Positions 1-10,610 of a DNA stretch of 64,000 nucleotides are shown here, one piece after another. How positions within the stretch are numbered: the stretch's first letter is position 1; each line of letters starts with the position of its first letter. Source of the stretch: Planococcus citri (taxonomy: Eukaryota; Arthropoda; Insecta; Hemiptera; Pseudococcidae); contig NC_088679.1 in NCBI RefSeq assembly GCF_950023065.1, positions 2,294,001 to 2,358,000 on the forward strand, written 5' to 3'. Under the pieces are notes generated by a model. The model made no database searches and was not told the DNA's origin. It was given only the letters and a program-made list of their open reading frames with translations. Made by a program: the position numbers and the translations under genes.

Positions 1-29
1 CAAAATTTCTACAACATTGCAAGTTGTTT

Positions 30-618
30 GGAGTTATAAGGTCACATCTCAAAAAACTCCTCTTTCTTTGAGTAAAATTCGCACATACAAAGTGTCAGAA
101 AATAGTTTCGATAGTTTTGAACGTTTTTAAGATGTAAAATAATCACAAGGAGTGTATTTTTGGTAGGTTTGTTCCAAAACAAAAAAATTTTAAAATAGAA
201 CATTTTTCAGGAAAATTAATTTGCATATATATTGAAATTTTTGTTTTTTGAGAAAAACTCAAAAACTAAGCACCCTAGAAAAAAACTAACGACATTATGT
301 CGATTGGAAATTTAATTTTCAACAATTTTGTTATCATGAAATTTCTTTTGGACGCTTTTTTCCGCCTCCAGATCACTTTTTATGAAAGGTTATAACTCAA
401 AATGTTTTCCAAACATTGAAATATTTCCTCTTTAAGAGTTTATTTTTCAAAATATTCTTATGCTAAATGAAGGTAGGATACCCAATCTTCAAAATGACAT
501 GCTATTCATTCCTCACAATTGATAATAAGTTGATGAAAATAATGAATCAAGTTTTTAAAAAAAAGAAAATCACTCTCCTGTAAAATTTCACTTTTTTGAG
601 ATGTGACCTTATTACTCC
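30..618. mobile_element. Non-autonomous TIR element, about 589 bp
   Basis: The sequence GGAGTTATAAGGTCACATC at the left end is matched in inverted orientation by the right end (603-618), with about 26 of 27 bases complementary and including the adjacent run TCTCAAAAAA. No transposase ORF lies between the ends. The inner TA followed by AGGTCACATC would fit a TA-duplicating (Tc1/mariner-type) MITE, but the inverted match runs a few bases past those TAs, so the exact end and duplication are uncertain. The element was recognised only from its inverted ends. Confidence 0.6.
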
Positions 619-2420
619 CGAGGTGCGATATCATAAACCAGTCTGCCCCTGATCAAAATAACCCATCCTTAAATCAAAAATCTTCAAAATGGGTCCTTTT
701 TGCATCCATTATGAAACACCCTGTTGTACACATATGCGAATTAACTCGGCGAGATTATTTATACGTCCCTTGAGTAATGGCGAGTTCAGTACGTATATTA
801 CGTAGTCCTACATATTTTCTGCTTGTATCACGTTATAGGTCATTTTTGAGGAGCCTATTGTATTATCAAAAATGGCGCCAAATTATTAAGATATTTTATC
901 CTTCTGCAATCTTTGTTGAAAACTTCAAGAATCTGTTTTTTTTTTTTTTTACGAGTAGGTAGAAAACTGCAATCATTTTCTTTTCAAAGACTGTTCCGAA
1001 AGAAAGGAGGTGCCCATTCGAATCTCATCTTTTTCATCGTGACCTTTTATCGAGCCTCCTTTCTCATTTTCTTAATCCTTCGTAAGAAAGTCCTAATTAA
1101 TAAAATCGTAAAGCTCGTTTCTTATTTACCTGTATAATTCTAATTATTTCAATGCGAAAATTTAATCGATTAAGTAAATGATCCTTTTTACATTTCGTTT
1201 TCCTTATTTCTTTCCGACGTTCTTTTTTATTTCACCAAAGTTTTTACGCGATTTTCATTTAAAACGATAAAAGAAAAAGGAACAAGTAGGAAAAATAAAA
1301 CAGAAATAAATAGAAGAATACGCTTCAACTTTTTAATTGCCAAGATGAACTAAATTGATTAGGATTTGGTACTATAGCCTAGCTCTTCTATAGCTCAGTT
1401 TCATGTCTGCGGTACGGTAAGTTCTTACTTTTACCTTTTTTTTTTTACCTGCCACGAAAGAAAAAAAAAAAGAAAAAATTTAGAAGAGCGAAACGAGATT
1501 GGCATTTGCTAAGATAACTGCTCGTGTATCTTTATATACGAGTATGTTAGTGTTTTATTTTTCTGTACATATACGCTAAGATTTGAAAATAAATCGAAGT
1601 TTTCGGTCGTGCGCGTATAATTACATTTCGTATCATCTCTTGATTTTCTCGAAGTAAGTTCAAATCTGATTGAAATACGATATATTATGTGTATGCAGCG
1701 AGAGATGAATGAAGAAGAAGAAAAAAAAACATGACAAATTCTTTAAAAAATAAATAAAAAGTAAAAAATCGAGTTAGCGCGTGTAAGAGAACTGGAAGGT
1801 GTCTTAATGTAAGTATGTCAAAGTAACTTATCGAATTTTCAAAAGGAAATAAAGAAATGAAGCTGGAATCTAATTCTACGACAAGGACGACGATCAACAT
1901 CGACGACATGACGAGATACATAATATATTTCATCGCTGTTCTTACGTCTATACTTTTCTATTTCAGATTGTGTGTAGTTTTTTTTTTCATTTTTAAATAC
2001 CTTTTCACCTGACTTAGCTTCTTTTTTTTAAACATAGAATTGGTTTTTTTGCAGTAGGGAAAATTGTCTTTGAGATGGATTCACTGTGAGGATATTTTTG
2101 ATTATATGATATGAGACCGAATTTTCACACTCCATAGTACCTACGTCGATAGGCACACATATGAAATGTCAGCGTGAAAAATGAATAAAAATGATTGGAT
2201 TCTTCATGTAATTTAGTAGGTACTTTGAATTTCTCCATGTTGTAAGGTTATAAGTCTCTTTGATTTACAGATTTTTATGGTCAGTGAAGAAAAAATTCAA
2301 AGTAATACATTATGTTGTTATTTTGAACGGTGAAAGTGCAGTGATTCGAATATTCACGCAAGAACTATTTATACCAACTTCGAGATAGGTACGAAGGTAC
2401 AAGAAATTCGTGTATTCGAG
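619..2420. other. Unique AT-rich sequence, no gene recognised
   Basis: Mostly A/T-rich with several homopolymer runs (T11 near 939, T10 near 1436). Short ORFs at 777-1137 and 1685-1933 show low-complexity composition and no family resemblance. No inverted or tandem structure of note was seen. Confidence 0.4.
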
Positions 2421-2424
2421 GAGC

Positions 2425-4868
2425 CCACATGAGGATCATCACTTGCATTCCCTGCCGATCGTCCGGGACAACTTTTTTCTTAAAGGGAGAGTCCTAAGTA
2501 ACATTTCTAACAGTTTTCCAAAAAAAAAGTGTCCCTATTTACAAAATGGCGGCCATTTTGATTGACAGGTCAGCCGAAATCGCAGATTTTGCGTTTCAAC
2601 ATACTAGCACAACATTTTTTCAACCGTACAAAGGTGGATCGAAAGAGCAGGCAAAAATTCATCACCTGTCAAAATTTCAAGTGTTCAAGTGCCTTTTTCG
2701 ATTTTTGGTGAATTTTCAAAAATCAAATTTTGGCAAAAATGTGAGAAAAAATCAAAATTTTACCAAATTTACCTACAAAGCTGAAATTTAGTATAAGTAT
2801 ATACCCTATTTTCGACCAGCCAAATCGATTGGAAACTGTTTAAAACCATTTTGAGCAGTTCTGGAGGCTGCAGAAATTTTTTGAAAATTACTGAAGCGTC
2901 CAGTAAATTTTTGAAACTTGAAATTTACCCAAAATTTTATCAAAGTAGAGATTGAAAGATGAAATGAACCATGCACTCCAATATTAACACCCTCTGAAGA
3001 AGACTTCAGGTGGGTTTGGAGCCTCCAGTGACTTTTTGAAAGGTTTCATTGCGTTTTTAGGAGAATTTAAATTTCCAAGCAGTAGCTGGAAGCTTCAATT
3101 AAACCACTTGAAACCACCATGCAGTCGACTTCATATTATTGTATTGAAATTATGTAATTTGCAGAGTAAATTTCGGCTTGCTAACCCCATTCGATGAAAT
3201 TTTGGGGAAATTTCAAGTTTCAAAAATCTACTGGAGGCTCCAGTAATTTTCAAAAAATCGCTGGAGGCTCTAAAACGACTTGACATTAGTTTGCAGAGTT
3301 AATTTCGGCTTTCCAACTCCATTTAATGAAATTTTTGGGAAATTTAAATTTTCAAAAATCTACTGGAGGCTCTGGTAATTTTCAAAAAATTGCCGGAGGC
3401 TCCAAAACGACTTAAAATTTACATGCAGTCAACTTCACAGCGTATTTAAATTAGTTTGCAGAATCAATTTCGGCTTTCCAACTCCATTTGATGAAATTTT
3501 GTGGGAATTTCAAGTTTCAAAAATCTGCTAAAGGCTCCAGTAATTTTCAAAAAATCGCTGGAGGCTCCAAAACAACTTGAAATTAGTTTGCAGAATTAAT
3601 TTCGGATTTCCAACTCCATTTCATGAAGTTTATGGGAAATTTCAATTTTCAAAAATCTACTGGAGGCTCCAGTAATTTTCAAAAAATCGTTGGAGGCTCC
3701 AAAACGACTTGAAATTTACCTGCAGTCGACTCCACAGCGTATTGAAATTAGTTTGCAGAATCAGTTTCGGCTTTCCAACCCCATTCGATGAGATATTGGA
3801 GAATTTTCAAGTTCCAAAATTTACTGGAGGCTCCAGTGATTTTGAAAAAATCGCTGGAGGCTCTAAAACGACTTGAAATTAGTTTGCTGAATCAATTTCG
3901 GCTTTCCAACTCCATTTGATGAAATTGTTGGGAAATTTTAATTTTCAAAAATCTACTGGAGGTCCCAGTAATTTTCAAAAAATCGCCGGATGCTCCAAAA
4001 CGACTGGAAATTTACCTGCAGTCGACTTCACAGCGTATAGAAATTAGTTTGCAGAAACACTTTCTGGTTTCCAACTGCCTTTGATGAAATTTTGTGGGTC
4101 TTTCGAGTTTCAAAAATCTGCTGGAGGCTCCAGTAATTTTCAAAAAATCGCTGGAGGCTCCAAAACGACTTGAAATTAGTTTGCTCGGCTTTCCAACTCC
4201 ATTTGATGAAATTGTTGGGAAATTTCAATTCTCAAAAATCTACTGGAGGCTCCAGTAATTTTCAAAAAATCGCCGGAGGCTCCAAAACGACTTGAAATTT
4301 ATCTGCAATCGACTTCACAACGTATTGAAATCAGTTTGCAGAATCAATTTCGGCTTTTCAACTCCATTTGATGAAATTTTGTGGGAATTTCAAGTTTCAA
4401 AAATCTGCTGGAGGCTCCAGTAATTTTCAAAAAATTGCTGGAGGCTCCAAAACGACTTGAAATTAGTTTGCAGAATTAATTTCGGCTTTCCAACTCCATT
4501 TGATGAAATTGTTGGGAAATTTCAATTTTCAAAAATCTACTGGAGGCTCCAGTAATTTTCAAAAACCGCTGGAGGCTCCAAAACGACTTGAAATTCACCT
4601 GCAATCGACTTCACAGCGTATTGAAATTAGATTTGCAGAATCAATTTTGGCTTTCCAACTCCAATTTGATGAAATTTTGTGGGAATTGCGAGTTTCAAAA
4701 ATCTTAATCAACAATCAAAATGGCCGCCATTTTGTAAGTAGGGCCACTTTTTTCAAGATAAGGGCTAAAAGTGTTCCTCAGGATTCCCGCTTTGAGAAAA
4801 AAGTTGTCCCAGAGGATCTACCAGGCGGGGGAGGTGAAATAGATCCTTATGGAGGATCCCCGACTAGT
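2425..4868. mobile_element. Fold-back (long-TIR) element, copy A, with internal dimeric array
   Basis: The left arm (about 2425-2900) reads inward through a GGGACAACTTTTTTCTTAAAG block, the palindrome AAAATGGCGGCCATTTT (2544-2560) and the TTTCAAGTGTTCAAGTG segment. The right arm (about 4650-4868) repeats these as the reverse complement, including CCGCCATTTTGTAAGTA near 4725 and AAAAAGTTGTCCCAGAGGATC near 4798. The extreme termini differ from other copies: they share a GGATC-rich block rather than GTCCGGCATATG. The interior is a tandem array of CTGGAGGCTCC-bearing monomers. The ORFs at 2546-2791 and 4500-4889 are repeat sequence read in frame, not genes. Confidence 0.65.
3189..4680. repeat. 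Tandem array of alternating 132/165-bp monomers (297-bp higher-order unit)
   Basis: Using the anchor ATTTGATGAAATT (consensus), starts fall at 3189, 3321, 3486, 3618, 3783, 3914, 4079, 4201, 4366, 4498 and 4664. The spacings are 132, 165, 132, 165, 131, 165, 122, 165, 132 and 166. The long monomer contains an extra segment of about 33 bp with CTGCAGTCGACTTCACAGCG that the short monomer lacks. Each monomer carries two near-palindromic GGAGGCTCC cores. This is a true dimeric repeat with five units, not a loose minisatellite. Confidence 0.85.
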
Positions 4869-4984
4869 GTCTTTGGTATACGAAATTAATACATATTTGT
4901 ACTTATTTGCAAGCCTATCCAAGGTGTACGCCTGAAAATTGTCTCAATTGTAAATTAAACCTTTGAATAAGCTGCTACTCGATT

Positions 4985-5300
4985 TTTAGATGACCAATTA
5001 ATGTCCACATCTTCTAGAGGAATCTTAAATCTAAAGAAATCTAAAATCTTGCTGGAGTCTCTAGAATGACCAGAAATTGTAAAGTTCGGTTCGTTGGAGA
5101 ATTTCCAGTGTGATTTTCAGTTTTTCCAAACTTTTTAAATTTTCTCAGAAATAGTCAATTTTGAATTTTCAAAAATACACCAAAAATCATAAAATTAGTT
5201 TGGGTAAGTAGCAGAAATTTCAGTTTTAAAGGTTTCAGATCATGCTCTTTACAAAAATTGTGGTCTCATCTTCCAAATTTTGAGAAATATACCTACCTAT
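4985..5300. repeat. Diverged fragment of the fold-back family
   Basis: Contains the family phrases TTGCTGGAGTCTCTAGAATGACC and a TTTTCAAAAATACACCAAAAATC segment, in the same order as the arms of better-preserved copies but with many substitutions. No termini are visible. Assigned by similarity read by eye. Confidence 0.4.
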
Positions 5301-6640
5301 ACTTGAGAACCTCTGGAATTCTGTCTGGCCGGCTGGTGAGATAGTTTGCAAGATATTTTCATCTATATTTAGTTTTATTTGGACCGAAAATTTTTCTGTT
5401 AATATTCTGATGCCTCCTTTTTGATAAGTTTAACCTACATTTATAATTCATTTATTGTACCCTAAAATTTGAAACTTGATTTTTTCTAAATGGTTTTTTT
5501 CAAAATTATTTTGATATAATTCATTTAAGTACCTAATTACCTTCGAAAAACTATAGCTAACATCGAATGATGAAAATATTCAATTACCCTAAATTTCTAC
5601 TTCGTCCATCACGAGCCAGGGCAAGACTACGATTCAAGACGTGTTAGACTAATCGCAAATCATATGGTCACAATTATTGCACGAGAACTTTTACAAACAT
5701 TCATACAAAAGGCGTTCGTGCGACCACGTAAGAACTCATTAATCATTCGGCTAATTTTACTTTCCATCTTTGAATTGAATTTCCAGACACGTAAAAACTA
5801 CTGCGAGGAAGTACGCCATTGTGGGCTGGGGGGTATATTTAAAATTGTATAAGTATAAGGGGAGGACGACGATGTTATTCACCAGTGAGGCGTTTTAACG
5901 CTTATCGAATCGCATGCACGATTTAACATAGCAGTAGCAGTAGCAGCACCAACACCAACACCTTCACCGCGATACCAAGCGAGCAAATTTACCTTATTCG
6001 ATGAATATAATCCAGCGCGTATCGCGTACCGAACAAAATTCTGCGAATAACTAAACCCGAAGGAAAAATTTTGCAGGTCGACGCGATTAAATTAAAGACG
6101 AGGTAATGCGCGCGGAGGTGGAATTTTCTTGTAGACGATTCAGTTTTTTCGTATTTAGGTACACGCGGTTTATAAAATAAACTAGTAAAAAAAACAGCAT
6201 TCACCCCTTCGAATTTCATCACGCCTGCAACGGTCGGTCGTCGAGTTGGTGGCGAAAGTGTGAAAAATTCGCTAGCTCAAGTAAGTATTTATCCGAGTGT
6301 GAATTTTTAATTATCTTTACACGCGGTTGGGTTAGTTTACGAGTATAATGCGCCACGAGTAACTTTAATCAGAGTCCAAAAACATTGGCCAAAAAAAAAA
6401 GAATGAGGAAGGAAATTTATAGGTACGTACTTACGTTGAGATTAAAAAAAGTTACAAACTGCAGAATTGAACAATTCGATGGTTTGAAAAATACGCAAAT
6501 GTACTAGTATAAAGGTACTAATTTCTGCATCTTCTTGTTTACTAATACTTTTACAAATCTCAAAATTTCGTCAATAAGTATCTCCCTTCCCTCCCTCCAC
6601 CAAAAAAAAAAAAAAAAAACGTTTTCAATCATTTCAAGGT
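5301..6640. other. Unique region with a possible promoter and first exon on the plus strand
   Basis: This stretch is CpG-richer than its surroundings and free of the local repeats. It includes TATAAG at about 5848, a CACCAGTGAGG initiator-like site about 31 bases downstream, a trinucleotide-rich tract (GCAGTAGCAGTAGCAGCACC near 5932), and a good splice-donor match, CTCAAGTAAGTATT, near 6277. A 400-nt non-coding first exon is possible, but no coding exon that could follow was recognised, so this is only a suggestion. Confidence 0.25.
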
Positions 6641-6649
6641 GATTCGGAT

Positions 6650-6860
6650 CCAACTCACTGCAATCGCTTCAAACAATTTTGAGTTTTTTTGGAGTCTCCA
6701 GCAGATTTTTGAAAGCTCAAATTTCCTCTATATTTTACCAAATAAATTTGGCTAGCAGGAATTCACTCTATGCCTCAATTTCAACATTTCAAGTCGACTG
6801 TAAATAGTTTTAAGCCGTTTTGTAACCCCTGGCAAAATTTTTATTTTCAGTTTTCCAAAA
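6650..6860. repeat. Fold-back family fragment, left of the RTE LINE
   Basis: Carries TTTTTTTGGAGTCTCCAGCAGATTTTTGAAAG-type family sequence next to the LINE 5' truncation point. Related sequence resumes beyond the LINE 3' tail (about 10160-10600). The LINE therefore probably inserted into an older family copy. Confidence 0.4.
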
Positions 6861-7885
6861 AAAAATGTCATGCTCTGAACAAGAAATGGTCATTACAAAT
6901 ACGCTCTTTGAAAATCATGATCGACAACTGTACACATGGAAATCTGGTAGTGGTGTCAAAAACCAAATTGATTACATCTTAGTACAGAAGAGGTGGAAAT
7001 TGATGATAACACAATCCAAGTCTTATCCTGGAGCAGATGTAGCATCAGATCACCAATTGCTGGTGACTTTGTTTAAATTGCATCTTCACAGTAGGAAGAA
7101 ACCAACAAAGAAAAATCCCATACACCTTACTGACCAAAAAAGGAAAAGACTTGCTAAATATTGATAACACGGATGAAGAGGACCCAAATACCTTATAGGA
7201 AAAATATGAGAGCAGAAATCCAAAAGAAACATAATTTGGTGATCAAGAATAGGAAGGAAGAACTGAGAAAACATCAACCATGGATGTCTGAAGAAAGATT
7301 GAAGCTTATAGAAGAACATAGAAAAGTAAAACTGGAAGGAAATGATAACAAGTACAAAGCCTTGAATAGATGTGTGCAGAGAAATTGTAGGAAAGATAGA
7401 GAAGCCTACCTGAACAGATGTGTGAAGAAATTCAAGAATATGCTGATCACAACAAATTAAGCATATTATTCAAGAAGATGAACCAGATCACCAGAGATTT
7501 TAAATCACAATCACATGAAATCACAGCAGAGGATGGTATAGTCTCATGGGACTCGAATAAGATTCTAGAGAATTCAGGATTGTATTGCAGCAAGCTATAT
7601 ATTGGGGTGAACCACAGAACCCAAACAACAATGAAGTACCAGAAATTGAAGTGGACAGCATAGAAGAGCTGGAAGTCTTACTTGACAAAGTAAGAGATGC
7701 CATCAAGGTGTTGATAAAATGAGAAGTGCCTGGATGTGATGGTATCAAGACTGAGATACTACAGTCCATGGATAAGAAAGCAGAGAAGATGATGTGGAAA
7801 ATATGCAACAACATATGGTGCAAATCAGTGTTTGTTCATTCCACTACACAAGAAAGACATTGGGCGATTCAAAAAATTGCATCAA

Positions 7886-9061
7886 CCCACATAACAATTA
7901 TCCATGTCAACATTTACATCAACTATGTTTTTTTTATGACATAATGATGGAAAAGTGATTAATTAATTATTTAGTAGAAATCTTCTGTCCATACAAAGCC
8001 AGACAAATGAAAATTTTCAAAATTTTCTCATTATTTCTGATAAGGTGCACGGGGGAAGTTGGAATTCGGGGTAAGTTAGAAAACTTGCTCTAGCGCCTAG
8101 AGGTTTATATCTGGCGAAGTGCCACTAAAGGTGACTTGAGGGTACTACCCCTACTTCATCACGGTATAAAAATTTTCGTGATTCAGTTTCATTTTAGATG
8201 TCTTTGGTTCAATGTATTTTGTTGTTATTTTGAACTTATTTTGAATTTGGTCTAAAATACAGACTTTCTATTTCTTAGTTTTTCGCATATAGCGGACGAA
8301 CCGTGCGTCCTAGTGAAGATCTGATGAGAGTGATCTCAAAGAGAATTAAATTCTCTACAATTTTGTTTTTATGCAATTTTTCTAGGATGCTTGGTTTGTG
8401 ATCTACGCCTCTGCAAAGTTTAGCCTGCTCTGACTTCCCCCAATTGGGGTAAGTCAGGACAGTTTATATTTTATTCCACTGAGCAAAAGCTACTGTGTCA
8501 ATCGGGCTCAAATTTTTACCATAGGTTAAGAACCCTTATGGGAATCTACATAATAAATTTGATCCATATTGCTTCATTAAAAGGGGAGTAACAGCTGGTC
8601 AAAGTTGAAATTGCGAAAAATCATTCTGACTTGCCCCGGTGCACCTTACCTTGACATGCCAGATCGACATGTACATGTAAAATTTGATGCTTGAAATTTA
8701 CATCTACAACTATGTCAACCAATTTTACAGAATTAAAATTTCTGTTTTAGTGTTTAAAAGTTTAGTAAACATTCAAAAATATGATCTTGTTCAATGATGA
8801 AAACAAATTTTTTGGGGCATTGATGAAATTATTAACTTTTCCACAGTTTGGAGTTGTAGATGATATGGGGTTGATATTGTGGATGTATTGGTTGATGTGA
8901 AATTTGACCCTGTGTCGAGCCTATTGTCAACACGAATGCAGATCAACATCAGTCGACAATTACATCAACAATTAGCTCAAAACAGGGTCGAAATTCACAT
9001 CAACGTGTGGCATCCAAAAGTGACAGATGTGGATGGGTCAATATTCACATTGTTGTATGGG
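7886..9061. mobile_element. TIR element inserted in the RTE reverse transcriptase ORF
   Basis: Its left end CCCACATAACAAT is an imperfect inverted match to the right end ATTGTTGTATGGG. The insertion falls inside the conserved RT motif (codons reading N-C-I-N-Y-x-T-I-A-L). Removing 1176 bp and one copy of the AA (or AAC) duplication brings TGC ATC AAC TAT back into frame, which fixes both borders. Internally there is a 23-bp inverted pair (8891-8913 with 8982-9004) and a second, younger insertion at 8043-8646. No transposase is encoded. The 2- or 3-bp duplication does not by itself assign a superfamily. Confidence 0.75.
8043..8646. mobile_element. TA-flanked MITE nested in the 7886-9061 element
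   Basis: The left end AGGTGCACGGGGGAAGTT and right end ACTTGCCCCGGTGCACCT are inverted matches (the first 8 bases are identical, then one indel and a few mismatches). TA flanks both sides (8041-8042 and 8647-8648), fitting Tc1/mariner-type mobilisation. The 604 bp contain no ORF. GGGGTAAGT recurs internally near both ends. Confidence 0.8.
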
Positions 9062-10142
9062 AACTATTGCACAATAGCCCTGATTCCACATGCCAGTAAA
9101 GTGATGCTCCAAATAATCAACAACAGGATCAAGGCATACTTGCATAGGTAGATTCCACCTGAACAGGCAGGTTTTATGCCCAAGAGAGGTACAAGAGAGC
9201 AGATTTTGAACATCGGACAAATAATTGAAAAATTCTGTGAATTCAACATCCCTGTGGTACTCTGCTTTGTTAACTATGCAAAGGCATTTGACAGTGTCAA
9301 CTACATATATGAGATACTATGGGAAATGGTAGTTCCAGAGCAACTAAATGAGCTGATCAAATTGCTGTATGACAAGAACAAGATGACGGTGAGAGTAGGT
9401 GGAGAAGAGTCGAATCCGTTTGAGTCAGAATGGGAAGTAAGGCAGGACTGCATACTCTCACCTCTGCTGTTTAACATCTATGGCGAGTACATCATGCAAA
9501 AAGCCTTGGAGAACTGGGAAGACAGCATCAAGAAAGGAGGAAGAAGAATCTCCAATTTCTGTTAGGTATGTTGATGATACCACCTTGATAGCCGCAAATT
9601 AAGAGGAACTGGCAGAACTGATCAGGTGGGTCACGATGGTCAGTGCAAACATGGAACTCCTCATAAATGTAGGAAAAACCAAGGTCATAGTTGTGGATAG
9701 AGCTGGATACTTACCAGAATCTGAAGCCCTGAACCTGGACATTGAAGCAAGATGATTGAAGAAGAATTTTGATGCCTTTGAAATGTGGGTATGGCGCAGG
9801 GTGTTGAAGATACCATACGCTGCATACCAAACAAATTAAATGCATCAATTATGGAACAACTGCAAGAACCAACTAGGCTAAATAAAATATGTGAAACCAG
9901 GATAATGAGTTATTTTGGACACATAGCCAGAAGAGGACTGGAAGACATCAACAAAGGAATTCTCTTTGGCAAGGTCCTGGGAACACAAGGGAGAGAAAGA
10001 TCTCCAACAAAGTGGACTGATACAGTCCAGAAAATAGTTGGCTCAGTTGCGACTGCAGTCACACTAGCTCAAGACAGAAAGGAGTGGCAGTCATTATTGG
10101 GAGCACACTAGTCACTTGCAACTATGACGTTGATGATGATGA

Positions 10143-10610
10143 GGAAGGAATTAATGCATTTTTTGAGATCTTGGAATATTTTTGAGAAAAAAAAATGAAA
10201 AATCTTACCATCTCCAAGATAAATATCGAGGTCTTGCAACACTTGTAGGTGTTTCAAAGTCTCAATCTCGACGTGAACTGCTTCTGTTGGTCTAAAAACT
10301 CTTTCAAAACAGCTCGAAAACAGACAGGTTGTCAAATTTTCAATTATGAAATTGCTGGAAACGTTGGAAGTAAACGAGCACCCATCGCGTTTAAAGGAAC
10401 TGAGGTCAATTTGGACAGAATTGGCGTTTTTTTTTTTTGGAAAATTGGAATTTTTAAAATGTTGTTAGACGCTCCATAACGCTTTGAAACCATTTCTAGT
10501 GGACTCAGAATGTTGAAATCGAGATATAGAATAAATTTCAGCCTATCAAATTTACTTGGTAACATTTTGTGGAAATTTAAACTTTCAGAAACCTGAGGTA
10601 CTTACCTATC
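10143..10610. repeat. Fold-back family fragment, right of the RTE LINE
   Basis: Contains GACGCTCCATAACG, TTTGAAACCATTT and AATAAATTTCAGCCTATCAAATTTACT-type segments that match the array interior of the family with substitutions. It is probably the second half of the copy split by the LINE. Confidence 0.35.

Larger units (their letters stand above)
6867..10142 (+). pseudogene. RTE-clade LINE (endonuclease-reverse transcriptase), decayed and interrupted
   Basis: The remnant of one long ORF is spread over several frames. The end of an APE-type endonuclease lies at about 6865-7100 (KNQIDYILVQKR, then GADVASDHQLLV). A linker with WMSEERLKLIEEHR follows at 7161-7460. The RT fingers begin near 7726 (PGCDGIKTEILQ). 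The palm includes PPEQAGFMPKRGTREQ (about 9148), the first catalytic box AKAFDSVNY (about 9280) and the second, YVDD, at 9567-9578. A C-terminal segment with SYFGHIARR and RSPTKWTDTVQ lies at 9785-10111. The 3' end is a short GATGATGATGAGG tail, as is common in RTE elements. The frame is broken repeatedly, for example by stops at about 9149 and 9601, and by a 1.18-kb insertion at 7886-9061. The element lacks the 5' part of the endonuclease, so it is 5'-truncated. RTE fits better than jockey on C-terminal sequence, but the clade was assigned by eye. Confidence 0.8.

Noticed and set aside
3000..4700. A CRISPR-like array
   Set aside because: Regular spacing exists, but the intervals are also repeats, the units are 130-165 bp, and the context is eukaryotic.
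4500..4889. 129-codon ORF
   Set aside because: Lies wholly within fold-back copy A. Equivalent ORFs (29223, 30484, 47075, 48265) are repeat translations, and sharing among copies reflects the DNA family, not a conserved protein.
8879..9151. 90-codon ORF spanning the right end of the inserted TIR element
   Set aside because: It crosses the transposon/LINE junction at 9061. Only its last part is RT sequence.
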